64,000 nucleotides of DNA, taken from an uncultured Acidimicrobiia bacterium (GTDB lineage: Bacteria > Actinomycetota > Acidimicrobiia > Spongiisociales > Spongiisociaceae). Of the stretch, positions 36,325 through 47,455 are shown piece by piece. How positions within the stretch are numbered: position 1 is the first letter of the stretch; each line of letters begins with the position of its first letter. The stretch lies in assembly GCA_958295745.1 (NCBI GenBank), contig OY282370.1, forward strand, positions 124,001 through 188,000. Direction: 5' to 3'. The notes beneath the pieces are model-generated. The model did not search any database and had not been told where the DNA came from. It saw nothing but the letters and a program-made list of their open reading frames with translations. Position numbers and translations under genes: made by a program.

Positions 36325-38784
36325 TCAGCGCCCGTCCTTGAAGGAATCCTCGAACGAGGCGAACCGGCGTCCGCCGCCCCCGCCTGATCCGGATCTCCGG
36401 TGACCACCGCCACCGCCACCGCCACGGCCGCCACCGCCACGGCCGCCCCTGGACGGCCCGCCGCCGCGACCACCGCCGCCACCGCGACCACCGCCGCCGC
36501 GACCACCGCCGCCACCGCGACCGCCACCGCCGCGACCGCCGCCACCGCGACCGCCACCGCGGCTGTCCCGGCTGTCCCGACGGGGACCTCCCCTAGGAGG
36601 TCCGCCCCTGGACGGTCCGCCCCTGGACGGCTCCGCGCCTGCCCTGGGCTTGAGGTCCTCGAGCAGCTTGAGGGAGACCTTGCCGCCTCGGTCGATCGAT
36701 TCGACCGTCACCTTCAGCACGTCGCCCTGGGAGACGTAGTCGTTCACCCGGTTGACCCGGCGGGTGCTGTCCAGCTTCGAGATGTGCAGCAGGCCGTCAC
36801 GCCCCGGCAGGATGTTCACGAAGACCCCGAAGTCGGTGATGCTGACCGCGGTTCCCTCGTATTCCTTGTCGAGTTCCGGCTCCGGCGGGAAGGCGGTCAT
36901 CCGTATCCTTTCCATCGCCTCCGCCAGGGAAGAGCCGTCGCTGGACGACACCAGCACCGTCCCGTCCTCTTGAACTTCGATGGACGCTCCGGTCTGCTGC
37001 TCCAGCTCGCGGATGTTCTTGCCCTTCGGCCCGATGATCTCGCCGATCTTGTCCATCGGCACCTGGATGGCCTCCACCCTGGGGGCATGCTCCTTCATCT
37101 CGGAGCGCGGCGCCGAGATGGCCTGGTTCATCACCTCCAGAATCTGAAGGCGGGCTTCCTTGGCCTGATTCAAGGCGTCGGCCAGCACCTCGGAGGGAAG
37201 GCCGTCGATCTTCATGTCGAGCTGGAGGGCGGTGATCACCCCGGCGGTGCCCGCCACCTTGAAGTCCATGTCCCCCAAGGCGTCCTCCGCCCCGAGTATG
37301 TCGGTCAAGGTCACGTACCGCCCCTCGTCGGCGATCAGGCCCATGGCCACACCGGCCACCGGCGCCGATATCGCGACCCCGGCGTCCATGAGGGACAGAG
37401 AGGAACCGCAGACCGACGCCATCGACGAAGACCCGTTCGACGAGAGCACCTCCGACACCAAGCGAAGGGTGTACTGGAAGTCGTCGTCGCTGGGCAGCAC
37501 CGGCTTGACCGCCTTCTCGGCCAGGGCGCCGTGCCCGATCTCGCGCCGGCGGGGCCCCCGCATGAAACCGGCCTCACCGGTGGAGAAGGGCGGGAAGTTG
37601 TAGTGATGCATGAAGCGCTTGGACTCTTCGATGCTGATGGTGTCGAGCATCTGCTCCATGCGCGGCATCCCCAGCGTGAGCACGTTCAGCACCTGGGTCT
37701 CGCCCCGCGTGAACAACGCCGAGCCATGGGAGCGGTTGAGCACGTTCACCTCGGCGGACAGCGACCTGACTTCCGCATCGGTGCGCCCGTCCATCCGCAC
37801 GCCCTCGGTGAGAATCCGGTCGCGCATCATCTTCTTGGACACCGACCTCAGCGCCCGCCCGGCCTGGGCCGCGGCCTCTTCGTCATCCGCGAACTCTTCC
37901 GCCACCCGGTCGCGCAGGGACGACTCGGCCGCCTGGCGTTCGGTCTTGTCGGAGATCCCGATCATCGCGGACACTCCGTCCCGCACCAGGTTCTCCACCG
38001 CCTCGTATATCTCATCGGTGTATTCGACGAAGGTCGGCCACTCGCCTACTTCCCGGCCCGCCTCGGAAGCCAGCTCGAGTTGGAGGTCTATCAACGCTCC
38101 GATATTGGCCTTGGCCGCCTCGATGCCCGCCGCCACCGACTCCTCGTCGGGGGCCTGCTGTCCGTCGTCGATCAGCTCCATGGCGGAGTCGGTGGCCCCG
38201 GCTTCGACCATCACGATGTCCACCGCACCCGACTCGTTCCGCTTTCCGGCCACCACCAGATCGAACACGCACTCCTCGAGCTCCGCGAAGGTGGGGAACG
38301 GAACCCATTCACCGTTCCGGAGCCCCATGCGCACCGCTCCGATCGGCCCTTCGAAGGGCAGATCGCTCAGGGTCAGCGCCGCGGAAGCCCCGTTCAGGGC
38401 CAGCACGTCGTAGGGGTTCTCTCCGTCTACCTGCATGATGACGGCCACCACGTGGGTGTCGTTCCGATACCCGTCCCGGAAGGAAGGGCGCAGGGGGCGG
38501 TCGATCAGCCGGCAGCTCAGGGTGGCCCGCTCGGTGGCCCGGCCCTCCCGCCGGAAGAACGACCCCGGGATCTTCCCGACCGCATACATACGCTCCTCGA
38601 CGTCTATCGTCAAGGGGAAGAAATTCACCGATTCTCTGGGCTTCTTGTTGGCGGAGGCGGCTACCAGGGCTTCGGTCTCGCCCATGGATATCCGCACCGC
38701 TCCGTTGGCCAATAGGGCCATCTTGCCGGTGGAGATCACGATCTCTCTTTCACCGACCTGGCCGCGCACTGTGTACTCGGACAC
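36325..38784 (-). CDS. pnp: Polyribonucleotide nucleotidyltransferase with long C-terminal RGG-rich tail
   Basis: PNPase core (LIDRPLRPSF, KH motif KIGEIIGPKGKNIRELEQQTGASIEVQEDGTV, S1 domain) followed by RGG/GGR repeats. Confidence 0.97.
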   Translation of the reverse strand: MSEYTVRGQVGEREIVISTGKMALLANGAVRISMGETEALVAASANKKPRESVNFFPLTIDVEERMYAVGKIPGSFFRREGRATERATLSCRLIDRPLRPSFRDGYRNDTHVVAVIMQVDGENPYDVLALNGASAALTLSDLPFEGPIGAVRMGLRNGEWVPFPTFAELEECVFDLVVAGKRNESGAVDIVMVEAGATDSAMELIDDGQQAPDEESVAAGIEAAKANIGALIDLQLELASEAGREVGEWPTFVEYTDEIYEAVENLVRDGVSAMIGISDKTERQAAESSLRDRVAEEFADDEEAAAQAGRALRSVSKKMMRDRILTEGVRMDGRTDAEVRSLSAEVNVLNRSHGSALFTRGETQVLNVLTLGMPRMEQMLDTISIEESKRFMHHYNFPPFSTGEAGFMRGPRRREIGHGALAEKAVKPVLPSDDDFQYTLRLVSEVLSSNGSSSMASVCGSSLSLMDAGVAISAPVAGVAMGLIADEGRYVTLTDILGAEDALGDMDFKVAGTAGVITALQLDMKIDGLPSEVLADALNQAKEARLQILEVMNQAISAPRSEMKEHAPRVEAIQVPMDKIGEIIGPKGKNIRELEQQTGASIEVQEDGTVLVSSSDGSSLAEAMERIRMTAFPPEPELDKEYEGTAVSITDFGVFVNILPGRDGLLHISKLDSTRRVNRVNDYVSQGDVLKVTVESIDRGGKVSLKLLEDLKPRAGAEPSRGGPSRGGPPRGGPRRDSRDSRGGGRGGGGRGGGGRGGGGGRGGGGRGGGGGRGGGPSRGGRGGGGRGGGGGGGHRRSGSGGGGGRRFASFEDSFKDGR

Positions 38785-39047
38785 ATGCTCTCCTTGTCTG
38801 TAGGGATCCGACGCTCGGCGTGGACCTCGGAGAGGCGGGCGCAGTCAATTACCAGTGGTCATACCTCCTAGCCCCCGCCCCGGCGGAGCGCATCGAAGGG
38901 ATGGCAACTGACAACCGACCGACGCCCGGCCCTCGAGCGGCCGCGCATGCGGATCGTCTTGGTTGTTGTTTCGATTGTTTCGAGGCAGCGCCGGAGAATG
39001 TACGCCGTGGCAACCCCGTCCCGGTTGATTCGCCCTCGGGCGAAGCT

Positions 39048-39305
39048 CTATCGCCGCAATCCGAGCTTGGTGATCAGCTTGCGGTACCGCTCGACGTCGG
39101 TTCGCTGAAGGTACTTCAGGAGCCTCCGCCGCTTTCCCACCATCATCAACAAGCCGCGGCGGCTGTGATGATCGTGCTTGTGCACGCGCAGGTGTTCGGT
39201 GAGATGGCTGATCCGCCCGCTGAGCGACGCCACCTGTACTTCGGGTGATCCGGTGTCGCTGTCGTGGGCGCCGAACTCGGCGATGATCTCTTGGGTCGTC
39301 TTCAT
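39048..39305 (-). CDS. rpsO: 30S ribosomal protein S15
   Basis: [51 protein letters not shown]. Confidence 0.98.
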   Translation of the reverse strand: MKTTQEIIAEFGAHDSDTGSPEVQVASLSGRISHLTEHLRVHKHDHHSRRGLLMMVGKRRRLLKYLQRTDVERYRKLITKLGLRR

Positions 39306-39720
39306 CTCTCTCACTTGACCCCTAGCACCCCGAACGGACAAAATCCGTGGGGGTCTGCGCCCAGTGTAGCACCCTTCCGGCCCGATCGGATCGCGGCACC
39401 CCCGAACGGGCTCACGGCACCCCGACACCGACAGGGTCGAACAGTACGGCGGGAACCCGGACCGTTTCCGAGACGGGGGCAGAGGGCGGACGCAGCAGGC
39501 CCTTGCGTTCCCTGCATGATATGCGATAATGGCACCGGCTGGCGAGCTATCCGCGGAGCCCCACCGGAGAACGGACGAAGATTCGAGCTTCCGGTGACGC
39601 CACCCGAGGCCCTCACCGGAAGTACGCCCCGGATCGGCTGCGTGGCGCAGCCCCGGGGCCTCTGCGCGTCTGGACACCCCACCCGGATCCCCAGTAAGTT
39701 CGATCTGTCATAGGATCCTG

Positions 39721-40278
39721 TTGCCGTCTAGTATCACAGTTGGTTACAAGGAGGCGCGTGTCAAGAGGTCGAATGGACTCCATAAGTCCACCACGGATCT
39801 ACATGATAAATCTCTACTTGATTTGCACTGTAAGTTGACGAACAACCTAGCCAAGAACTCTATGGCAACCTTGCTCGGGAAGTTGAGTGGTCTTGGCTTC
39901 TCCTGGCATGACATTGCCCGGATCTCGGGTGTATCGGTGCCGACCTTGCGCAAATGGAGACATGGAGACCCCGCTACAAGTGCTAACCGGAAGCGGGTAG
40001 CTATGGTCGTTGCGCTCTGTGACATATCCCAGGAAAACTATCACATAGACGACGTAGCAGGCTGGCTCGAAACGCCTATCCACCAACGTGCACCTATATC
40101 AGGACTAGACCTGATCGCAGAGGAAAGGTTCGACCTGGCCTTGGAGTTGGCCAGCACCCGGATGCAGTATCCCGAACTAGTCCTAGATCGTTTCGAGCCC
40201 GAGTGGCGTGAGAAATACTCATCACCAATTGAGGTTTTCATAGCACCAGATGGATTACCAGGCCTACGTCTCAACTGA
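39721..40278 (+). CDS. HTH protein, antitoxin-like (Xre type)
   Basis: GFSWHDIARISGVSVPTLRKWRHGDPATSANRKRVAMVVALCD helix-turn-helix; lower GC than flanks; TTG start uncertain. Confidence 0.6.
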   Translation: MPSSITVGYKEARVKRSNGLHKSTTDLHDKSLLDLHCKLTNNLAKNSMATLLGKLSGLGFSWHDIARISGVSVPTLRKWRHGDPATSANRKRVAMVVALCDISQENYHIDDVAGWLETPIHQRAPISGLDLIAEERFDLALELASTRMQYPELVLDRFEPEWREKYSSPIEVFIAPDGLPGLRLN

Positions 40279-40414
40279 AGGCGGCAGGCCAGCAAAGCCT
40301 TACTCGAAAGACCAGCTTTGCTGAGCCGGGGGTGCATAAGGAGATGCAACATCACCTCTCAGCTCGAATTTGTATCGATAACGAGTATCACTGACTAGGA
40401 ATCGCCGGGTGGGT

Positions 40415-41311
40415 TCACGCGAGCAGGCGGCGGGCCCGGGCCATGTCCTGTTCAAGTCGGGCGGGGCCGCCGAAGGACGGGTCCTCGCGCAGGCGCTCTA
40501 CGAAGAGCACCCGTATCTCCCGTCCGTGGAGGCCGCCTATCCGGTCCGGCGCATACAGCTCCGCCTCGGCGCCGATGCTGAACAATCCCGGACAGGGATC
40601 CTCGTCTCCCTCCGGCGCCGTCCACACCGCGTACACGCCCGGGCCGGGTACGGCCATCGACCGGTCTACCTCCACCTCGACTACGGGCGAATCGGACCAA
40701 GCCCCGCGCCGGCCGGACTCGGGGACCCTGACCTGCAACCCGTGCCGGCGGTCCAGCAGGCGGCCGGCGGCGGCCACATCGCCCTCGGCTATGAAGCGGC
40801 GGATGGCCGAGGACGAGATCGGCCCCTCCTCCCCCGCCAGCAGGCCCAGCTCCTCCACCTCGAACCCGTATTCCTCCCCCGCCCGCCGCAGGGCCGGCGC
40901 GTCCCCTCTCCGCCCGGCCCCGTAGCGGAACCCGGCGCCCACCGCCACCAGCCGGGCCGCCAAACCGTCTACCACCACCCGGCGGACGAACTCATCCGGC
41001 GGCCAGCTGCGCACCAGGTCGAAGGGGAGCACCCCCGCCTGGTCGACTCCCAGCGACTCGAATATCTCCAGCCGCTGCTCGACCGTGGTGAGCATCTTCG
41101 GCGCCCGATCGGGGGCGACCACCGAGCGGGGATGGACATCGAAGGTAACCACCGCCCTCTCCACACCCCCCAACGCCAGGGCTAGATCGCTCATCACGCC
41201 CAGCAAGCCCCGATGCCCTTGATGCACACCGTCGAACACCCCGATGGTCACCGCGGTTCCTCGGTCGGGACCCGGCCCCCACTTCCGGGGATCGCCGGTC
41301 CACACCTTCAT
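40415..41311 (-). CDS. ribF: Bifunctional riboflavin kinase/FAD synthetase
   Basis: VTIGVFDGVHQGHRGLL; VTFDVHPRSV; ISSSAIRRFIAEGDV. Confidence 0.95.
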   Translation of the reverse strand: MKVWTGDPRKWGPGPDRGTAVTIGVFDGVHQGHRGLLGVMSDLALALGGVERAVVTFDVHPRSVVAPDRAPKMLTTVEQRLEIFESLGVDQAGVLPFDLVRSWPPDEFVRRVVVDGLAARLVAVGAGFRYGAGRRGDAPALRRAGEEYGFEVEELGLLAGEEGPISSSAIRRFIAEGDVAAAGRLLDRRHGLQVRVPESGRRGAWSDSPVVEVEVDRSMAVPGPGVYAVWTAPEGDEDPCPGLFSIGAEAELYAPDRIGGLHGREIRVLFVERLREDPSFGGPARLEQDMARARRLLA

Positions 41312-41336
41312 GAGATCACCGCCATCGCGCCCGCCC

Positions 41337-42230
41337 TCATGCCAGCACCACCTCCGGGGCCAGCTCATCCCCTTCGACGCGGTAGACCGCCCACAAGCGG
41401 TCATCGGTCATCACCCTCACCAGGGCATCGGTCTTGCGAACCACACGCGCAGGGGCGGGAATCCTCCGTCCGTTCCGCACCATCGCCGCCCGTTCATCGT
41501 CCACATTCACCCGGGTCAGATGCCGCAGCACTTCACCGGGGGGCAACATCACCAGGGGAAGCTCTCCTCTGCCGCCGAATCGGGCCAGGGCCTCTATGGA
41601 ACAGGCGTCATCGATCCGCATATGCCCGTTGGCCGACCTCCGCAGGGAAGTGAGATGGGCCCGGCCTCCGAGCGCCCGGGCGATATCGTCGGCGAGCACC
41701 CGCACGTAGACGCCCCGCCCGCACTCCACCAGGATGTACGCGGTCGGGAAAGGCCCCGGCTCGAAACCCATAAGACGCAGGCCGTAGACATGCACCGACC
41801 GGGGCGGGCGCTCCACCTCTTGGCCCTTCCTGGCCATCTCATGCAGCCGCTTCCCGCCGATCTTGACCGCCGAGACCATAGGCGGAGTCTGGAGGATCGT
41901 CCCGGTGAACCAGGGCAGCAACCCGGCAACGTTCTCCTCCTCTATCTCCATGGGCCGCCTCTCCAGGACCTTCCCGTCGGCGTCCAGGGTGTCGGTGGCC
42001 ACCCCGAATCGAACCACGGCCTCATATTCCTTGGGCAGGTCGGTTACGAAGCGCAGCAGTCGGGTGGCCCTCCCTATCCCGAGCACCAGCAGGCCGGTGG
42101 CCATCGGGTCCAGGGTTCCCGCATGTCCGATCTTCTTGACGCCGAAGATGCTCCGCGCCTTGTCCACCACATCGTGGGAAGTCCAGCCGGCGGGCTTGTC
42201 GACCAGCACGAACCCGGACTCGGCGGTCAC
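41337..42230 (-). CDS. truB: tRNA pseudouridine(55) synthase
   Basis: GFVLVDKPAGWTSHDVV; GHAGTLDPMATGLLVLGIGRATRL. Confidence 0.96.
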   Translation of the reverse strand: MTAESGFVLVDKPAGWTSHDVVDKARSIFGVKKIGHAGTLDPMATGLLVLGIGRATRLLRFVTDLPKEYEAVVRFGVATDTLDADGKVLERRPMEIEEENVAGLLPWFTGTILQTPPMVSAVKIGGKRLHEMARKGQEVERPPRSVHVYGLRLMGFEPGPFPTAYILVECGRGVYVRVLADDIARALGGRAHLTSLRRSANGHMRIDDACSIEALARFGGRGELPLVMLPPGEVLRHLTRVNVDDERAAMVRNGRRIPAPARVVRKTDALVRVMTDDRLWAVYRVEGDELAPEVVLA

Positions 42231-43198
42231 CCAGGCAGGCGGCGGCGAACGGCTTCCACCGCCTCCTCCATGGCGCCTTCGACCTGGCAGCCCGAAGCCC
42301 GATGGTGCCCTCCGCCCCCCAGCTCCTCTGCTATGGCCGCCACATCCACCCACCGGCGGGAGCGCAGGCTCAGCTTCCACTTCCCGTCCGGCTGCTCCTT
42401 GACCAGCAACGCCACCTCGGCCTCCCGGGCCACCCGGACGTCGTCTATCAAACCGTCGGCGTCCTCCATGCCGATGCCGCCGCGCCGCAGGTCCTCCTGG
42501 GTCAGGTAGGACCACACCAGGGACAGGTCCGGCTCCAGGACCGCCCGCGACAGCACCGCGCCCGCCACCCCCAGATAACCGAAGGGCGCCGACTCGTACA
42601 CCTCCCGGCCGATCGTCTCGGGGCGGGCGCCGGCCTCGACCAGCTCCGCCGCCGTCCTGAAAGCCTCCGGGTTGGTGTTCGAATATTGGAACCGGCCGGT
42701 GTCGGTCACCAGGCCGAGCAACAGGGCGGAAGCCGCATCGGGGGTGAGACGCCAGCCGAGCTCCACTATCAGGCGGTAGCACAGCAGGGCCGCGGCCGGG
42801 GCGGTCGGATCCAGGATCTGCACATCGCCGAAGCCCGGCCCGGAGATGTGATGGTCGATCATCACCACCGAACCCGCCGCCTCCATCACCTCCTCCAGCT
42901 CCTTGCCCAGCCTTTCGGGGTCGTTGGCGTCGAATGCCACCAGGACATCGGGGCGCCCCGCCTCGCCCGGGTCCCGCAGCGGGGAGGTGTCGAGAAACGC
43001 GAAGTGGCCGGGCAGGACGAAATCTCCTCCGAAACAGGCATACGCCCGTCTGCCCTCGGCCCGGGCGGCGAGGGCCAGACCCAGCGCCGCCCCCAAGGCG
43101 TCGCCGTCGGGCTTGACGTGCCCGGTCGTCACCAGGAATTCGGCTTCCCGGACGGCCTCGGCCGCCGCTTCGAGGCTGCGGGCCGGTTCCCGGGTCAT
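42227..43198 (-). CDS. nrnA: DHH-family phosphoesterase (NrnA-like)
   Basis: TTGHVKPDGDALGAALGL; VMIDHHISGPGFGD; GGGGHHRASGCQV. Confidence 0.92.
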   Translation of the reverse strand: MTREPARSLEAAAEAVREAEFLVTTGHVKPDGDALGAALGLALAARAEGRRAYACFGGDFVLPGHFAFLDTSPLRDPGEAGRPDVLVAFDANDPERLGKELEEVMEAAGSVVMIDHHISGPGFGDVQILDPTAPAAALLCYRLIVELGWRLTPDAASALLLGLVTDTGRFQYSNTNPEAFRTAAELVEAGARPETIGREVYESAPFGYLGVAGAVLSRAVLEPDLSLVWSYLTQEDLRRGGIGMEDADGLIDDVRVAREAEVALLVKEQPDGKWKLSLRSRRWVDVAAIAEELGGGGHHRASGCQVEGAMEEAVEAVRRRLPG

Positions 43199-43548
43199 GC
43201 GCGACCGTCCTTCTCGCCCATCCCCCGCAGTATCTCCTCGATCCGCCGGGCGTGGGCGACCGCCGGATCGGGAAGGAACGTCAGCTTCGGCAGGTATTTG
43301 AGCCGCACCTGGCCTCCCATCGCGGCCCGGACCCTGGAGGCGGACGAGGCCAGCGCCCGGGCGGTTCCGGCCTCCGTCTCCTCGTCCCCCAGCACCGTGT
43401 AGTAGACCGCCGCGTTGCGGAGATCGGGCGAGGTGGACACGCCGGTGACGGTCAGGAAACCCAGGCGGGGGTCCTTGAGGTTGCGGCATTCCTCGGCGAT
43501 CACCTCCCGGAGTATCTCGTTCACCCGCCGGATGCGCCGGCCGCTCAC
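43195..43548 (-). CDS. rbfA: Ribosome-binding factor A
   Basis: RRIRRVNEILREVIAEECRNLKDPRLGFLTVTGV. Confidence 0.95.
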   Translation of the reverse strand: MSGRRIRRVNEILREVIAEECRNLKDPRLGFLTVTGVSTSPDLRNAAVYYTVLGDEETEAGTARALASSASRVRAAMGGQVRLKYLPKLTFLPDPAVAHARRIEEILRGMGEKDGRA

Positions 43549-43558
43549 CGCCCGCCCC

Positions 43559-43861
43559 TCACTGCGGGTCCTCGAGGTAGGAGACCCCCACCGAAAGCAG
43601 CTCGACCTCCCCCCACCTATCGATAAAGCGTCGCACCGAATGGATGACTATCTCCAGCTGGGGCGCATGGGGGGACACGATCCCCACCCCGATGGCGGCC
43701 CGCTGCCACAGGTCGTGGTGATCCACCTCCGCAAAAGCCACCGGGAAGGCCTGGCGCAGGGCGGCCGACAGGCGGGTGATCCGCCGACGTTTGGACTTCA
43801 GGGAGTGGACGTCGCGGAGTCGGAGATCGATTCGGAGCGCCGCCGCATGCATGGCCGCCAC
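43559..43861 (-). CDS. DUF503 family protein (YlxP-like)
   Basis: LRIDLRLRDVHSLKSKRRRI; position between infB and rbfA. Confidence 0.9.
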   Translation of the reverse strand: MAAMHAAALRIDLRLRDVHSLKSKRRRITRLSAALRQAFPVAFAEVDHHDLWQRAAIGVGIVSPHAPQLEIVIHSVRRFIDRWGEVELLSVGVSYLEDPQ

Positions 43862-43900
43862 CGGATCACCGCGCTGGTCTCACCGGAACCGTAGGGGCGG

Positions 43901-45934
43901 TCATTGGGCCGCCACCTCGTCGACGCGGTAGGTCTCGATGACGTCCCCTTCCTGGATGTCGCGGAACCTGTCCAGCCCGATGCCGCATTCGAACCCGGCC
44001 GACACCTCCGCGACGTCTTCTTTGAAACGCCGCAGGGAAACCACCCGCCCGTCGTAGAGCACTATGCCGCCCCGCAGCAGCCGCGCCCGGGCGTGCCGGG
44101 GAATGGCGCCCTCCACCACGTAACAGCCGGCCGCCGCCCCCAGCCTCGGCACCCGGAAGACCGCCCTCACCTCGGCGGCGCCGAGCACCCGTTCTTCCTG
44201 CACCGGCGCCAGGCGGCCCACCAGGAGCTGCTCCATCTCCCCCAGCAGCTCGTAGATGACCGAATAGGTCATGATCTCGATTCCGGCGGCCCGGGCCGCC
44301 CGGCGGGCCTTGGGGTTGGGGCGGGAGTTGAAGCCGACCACCAGCGAATCGGTGGCTTCGGCCAGGGTGATGTCGTTCTCGCTGATGCCCCCGACCGCGG
44401 CGTGTATCACGGTCACCCCGCCGCCTTCCCGGACGATCCTCCCCACCGCATCCTGTATCGCCCCTATCGACCCGTCCGTATCGGCTTTGATGATCAGGCG
44501 GAGCTCGGCCTGCTCCTTGGATCGGAGCCGTTCGAGCAGCTGTCCGAGCCGTTCACGGGCGGTCGGCACCACCAGATTCTTCGCCCTGAGCTCCTGCACT
44601 CGCCGGGCGGCCAGGGCCCGGGCGGTGCGGTCGTCCTTCACCGCCTCCATCAGGTCCCCGGCGGTCGGCACCGCCGACCAGCCCGACACCAGAACGGGGG
44701 TGGACGGACCGGCCGAAGAGATGCGCTTGCCCTTGTGGTCGGTCATCGCCCTCACCCGCCCGCTCACGGCGCCGGCCGCCAGGCAGTCGCCCCGCCTGAG
44801 GGTGCCGCGCTGCACGATCACGGTCGCCACCGGCCCCAACCCTCGGTCGAGGCGGCTTTCGATGACCACTCCGGAGGCCGGCGCATTCGGGTTGGCCTTG
44901 AATTCGGAAACCTGCGCCACCAGATCGATCATCGAGAGCAGGTCTTCGATCCCCGAACCGTCGGACGCCGACACCTCCACCGAGATCACGTCGCCCCCCA
45001 GCTCCTCGGTGACCACCCCGTGCTCGGTGAGCATGGCCCTGGCCGTGACCGGATCGGCGTTCTCGAGGTCCATCTTGTTGATAGCCACGATCATGTCCAC
45101 TCCGGCCGCCTTGGCATGGCTGATCGCCTCGACCGTCTGAGGCATGACCCCGTCGTCGGCGGCCACCACCAGCACCACGATGTCGGTGACCTCGGCGCCC
45201 CGCGCCCGCATGGCGGTGAAGGCCGCATGGCCGGGCGTGTCGATGAAGGTCAGGGAACGGTCCTCCACCGCCGCCTGATACGCCCCGATGTGCTGGGTTA
45301 TACCGCCGGCTTCCCCCGCCGCCACATCGGTCTGCCGGATGGCGTCGAGGAGGGAGGTCTTGCCGTGGTCGACATGCCCCATGACGGTGACCACCGGCGG
45401 GCGTTCCACCAGCGAGGCCGGAGGGTCGTCGAACACCTTCTTGGGCTTCACCAGCACCTCGGCGTGTTCCTCTTCCGCCTCGGGAGATTCGACCTCGACC
45501 AGGAAACCGAAATGCTCGGCCAGCGGTTCGATCGCCTCCGGGGGAACCGGGGCCGCCGCGGCGGCCATGAAACCCATGGAGAGCAGTTTCCTGATCAGCT
45601 CGCCCACCGGATGGCGCATAGCCCGCGCCATCTCCAGCACCGACACGCCCGGAGACACGGTGATGAGATGCGCCTGTTCGGCGACGGGGGCCGGTTCGGT
45701 CTTAGGAGACGGCTCTTCGGGGACGGCCGCCGCCGGCGCCTCTTCTGCGGGTTCCTCGGCCTCCTCGTCCGCCCGGTCAGGCAGGAGCATGGAGCGGAGG
45801 GCTTCGGCGTCGCCGGAGTCGAGCCCGGAAGAGGCGGTGGTTACCGGCAGCCCGAGGTCTCGGGCGGTGGCCAGCACATCGCGGGAAGGAAGCCCCAGCT
45901 CCTTGGCCAGCTCGTGGATCCTCTTGGTCGACAT
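43901..45934 (-). CDS. infB: Translation initiation factor IF-2
   Basis: [47 protein letters not shown]. Confidence 0.98.
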   Translation of the reverse strand: MSTKRIHELAKELGLPSRDVLATARDLGLPVTTASSGLDSGDAEALRSMLLPDRADEEAEEPAEEAPAAAVPEEPSPKTEPAPVAEQAHLITVSPGVSVLEMARAMRHPVGELIRKLLSMGFMAAAAAPVPPEAIEPLAEHFGFLVEVESPEAEEEHAEVLVKPKKVFDDPPASLVERPPVVTVMGHVDHGKTSLLDAIRQTDVAAGEAGGITQHIGAYQAAVEDRSLTFIDTPGHAAFTAMRARGAEVTDIVVLVVAADDGVMPQTVEAISHAKAAGVDMIVAINKMDLENADPVTARAMLTEHGVVTEELGGDVISVEVSASDGSGIEDLLSMIDLVAQVSEFKANPNAPASGVVIESRLDRGLGPVATVIVQRGTLRRGDCLAAGAVSGRVRAMTDHKGKRISSAGPSTPVLVSGWSAVPTAGDLMEAVKDDRTARALAARRVQELRAKNLVVPTARERLGQLLERLRSKEQAELRLIIKADTDGSIGAIQDAVGRIVREGGGVTVIHAAVGGISENDITLAEATDSLVVGFNSRPNPKARRAARAAGIEIMTYSVIYELLGEMEQLLVGRLAPVQEERVLGAAEVRAVFRVPRLGAAAGCYVVEGAIPRHARARLLRGGIVLYDGRVVSLRRFKEDVAEVSAGFECGIGLDRFRDIQEGDVIETYRVDEVAAQ

Positions 45935-46969
45935 CTAGCGGGTTGCCCCTCCTGTATTGGCCCCGCGCCCGGCGGGGGGAAAGTCCCGCCGGGGGCGGCG
46001 CAACGGGGAGTCGCTGCGGATATCTATGCCGTATCCGGTCAAACGGGCCGCCAACCGGGCGTTCTGGCCTTCCCGCCCTATCGCCAGGGACAGCTGATGT
46101 TCGCTCACGATGGCGACCGCCGACTTCTCCTCCTCGTCGACCCGCACTTCCCGCACCTTGGCCGGACCGAGCGCCTCGGCGATGAACTGGGACGGTTCCT
46201 CCCTCCATTGCACCACGTCGACCTTCTCGCCCCGGAGCTCGTTCACCACTTGGCGCACCCGGGAACCGCGCGCCCCCACGCAGGCACCTTTGGGATCGAC
46301 GTTGGAAGCATGGGAGACCACCGCTATCTTGGTGCGGTGCCCCGCCTCCCGGGCGATGGAACGGATCTCGACCGTGCCGTCGAGGAGCTCGGGAACTTCC
46401 AGATCGAGCAGGCGGCGGACGAAGTCGGGGTGGGAGCGCGACACCACGATCTGGGGGCCTTTGGTTTCCTTGCGCACCTCGATGATGAGGGCCTTGGCGC
46501 GGGCGTTGCGCTCCAATCGTTCGTAGGGTATCCGTTCCGACCCCGGCATGATCGCCTCGGCGTTGCCCAGGTCGAGGATCGTGTAACGGTGGTCGTGCTG
46601 CTGCACGATTCCGGTGACCAGGTCTCCGTCCCGGCCTTCGTACACGTCGTATACCTGTTCCCGCTTGGCGTCCCGCAGCCGCTGGGCGATCACCTGCTTG
46701 GCGGTGGTGGCGGCGATGCGCCCGAAATCACGGGGCGTGTCCTCCCACTCCCGCACCACGTTGCCGTCCTCGTCCAGCTCCTGGGCGTAGACGATGATCT
46801 CGCCCTCGTCCGGTTGGATCGTAACCCGCGCCTCCTCGGCCGCTCCGCGGCTGCGCTTGTAGGCCGATACCAGGGCATTGGCCAGCGCATCCAGGATCGT
46901 GTCGACGGGAATGCCCCGCTCCTGCTCGAGCATTTCCAGGGCCTCCATGACCCTATAGTCCATCTTCAT
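45935..46969 (-). CDS. nusA: Transcription termination/antitermination protein NusA
   Basis: [60 protein letters not shown] region. Confidence 0.97.
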   Translation of the reverse strand: MKMDYRVMEALEMLEQERGIPVDTILDALANALVSAYKRSRGAAEEARVTIQPDEGEIIVYAQELDEDGNVVREWEDTPRDFGRIAATTAKQVIAQRLRDAKREQVYDVYEGRDGDLVTGIVQQHDHRYTILDLGNAEAIMPGSERIPYERLERNARAKALIIEVRKETKGPQIVVSRSHPDFVRRLLDLEVPELLDGTVEIRSIAREAGHRTKIAVVSHASNVDPKGACVGARGSRVRQVVNELRGEKVDVVQWREEPSQFIAEALGPAKVREVRVDEEEKSAVAIVSEHQLSLAIGREGQNARLAARLTGYGIDIRSDSPLRRPRRDFPPAGRGANTGGATR

Positions 46970-46972
46970 CTT

Positions 46973-47455
46973 CTACCCCGATTTCCTGGCCGATTTAGGT
47001 ATCTTCTTCCACTCGAATCTGGTCTGGGCCGAACGCACCTGCCCGAATGAGATCTTCCGCTCTGCGCCGTCCATCCTCAAAACGAAGCCGTCGGCGCCAA
47101 CCGACTCCAACACCCCCCGATGGCGCCGGCTCCCGTCCACCTCCACGCCGGTCTTGACCGTGACCTCCCGCCCCACCGACTTCTCGTAGTGGCGGGGCCG
47201 CCGCAGCTTCCGCTCCAGACCCGGCGAGGTCACCTCGAGAGAATAGGGGCCGTCGAAGGGGTCCATCTCGTCCAGCAGACGGGAGATGCCCCGCGAGGCC
47301 GAAGCCAGCCGATCCACGCCCACTCCGTCCTCGCCGTCGATGATTATCTTCATGACCCGAGGGCCGCGCCCGGCCACCACGAGGTCGTCGAGCTCCAGTT
47401 CCTCGGCGGCCAGGTAATCCTCGCACAGCTCCCAGAGCCGCTCATCTACCGACAC
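46973..47455 (-). CDS. rimP: Ribosome maturation factor RimP
   Basis: VDRLASASRGISRLLDEMDPFDGPYSLEVTSPGLERKLRRPRHYEKSVGREV. Confidence 0.94.
   Translation of the reverse strand: MSVDERLWELCEDYLAAEELELDDLVVAGRGPRVMKIIIDGEDGVGVDRLASASRGISRLLDEMDPFDGPYSLEVTSPGLERKLRRPRHYEKSVGREVTVKTGVEVDGSRRHRGVLESVGADGFVLRMDGAERKISFGQVRSAQTRFEWKKIPKSARKSG

Noticed and set aside
36400-36560. CCACCGCCACCG tracts as a CRISPR or minisatellite
   Set aside because: Simple codon-level repeat encoding the RGG tail of PNPase; no spacer structure.
43901-46969. Absence of a ylxR (DUF448) gene between nusA and infB
   Set aside because: NusA and InfB are directly adjacent, but loss or relocation of this small gene is not strong evidence of anything unusual without genome-wide search.
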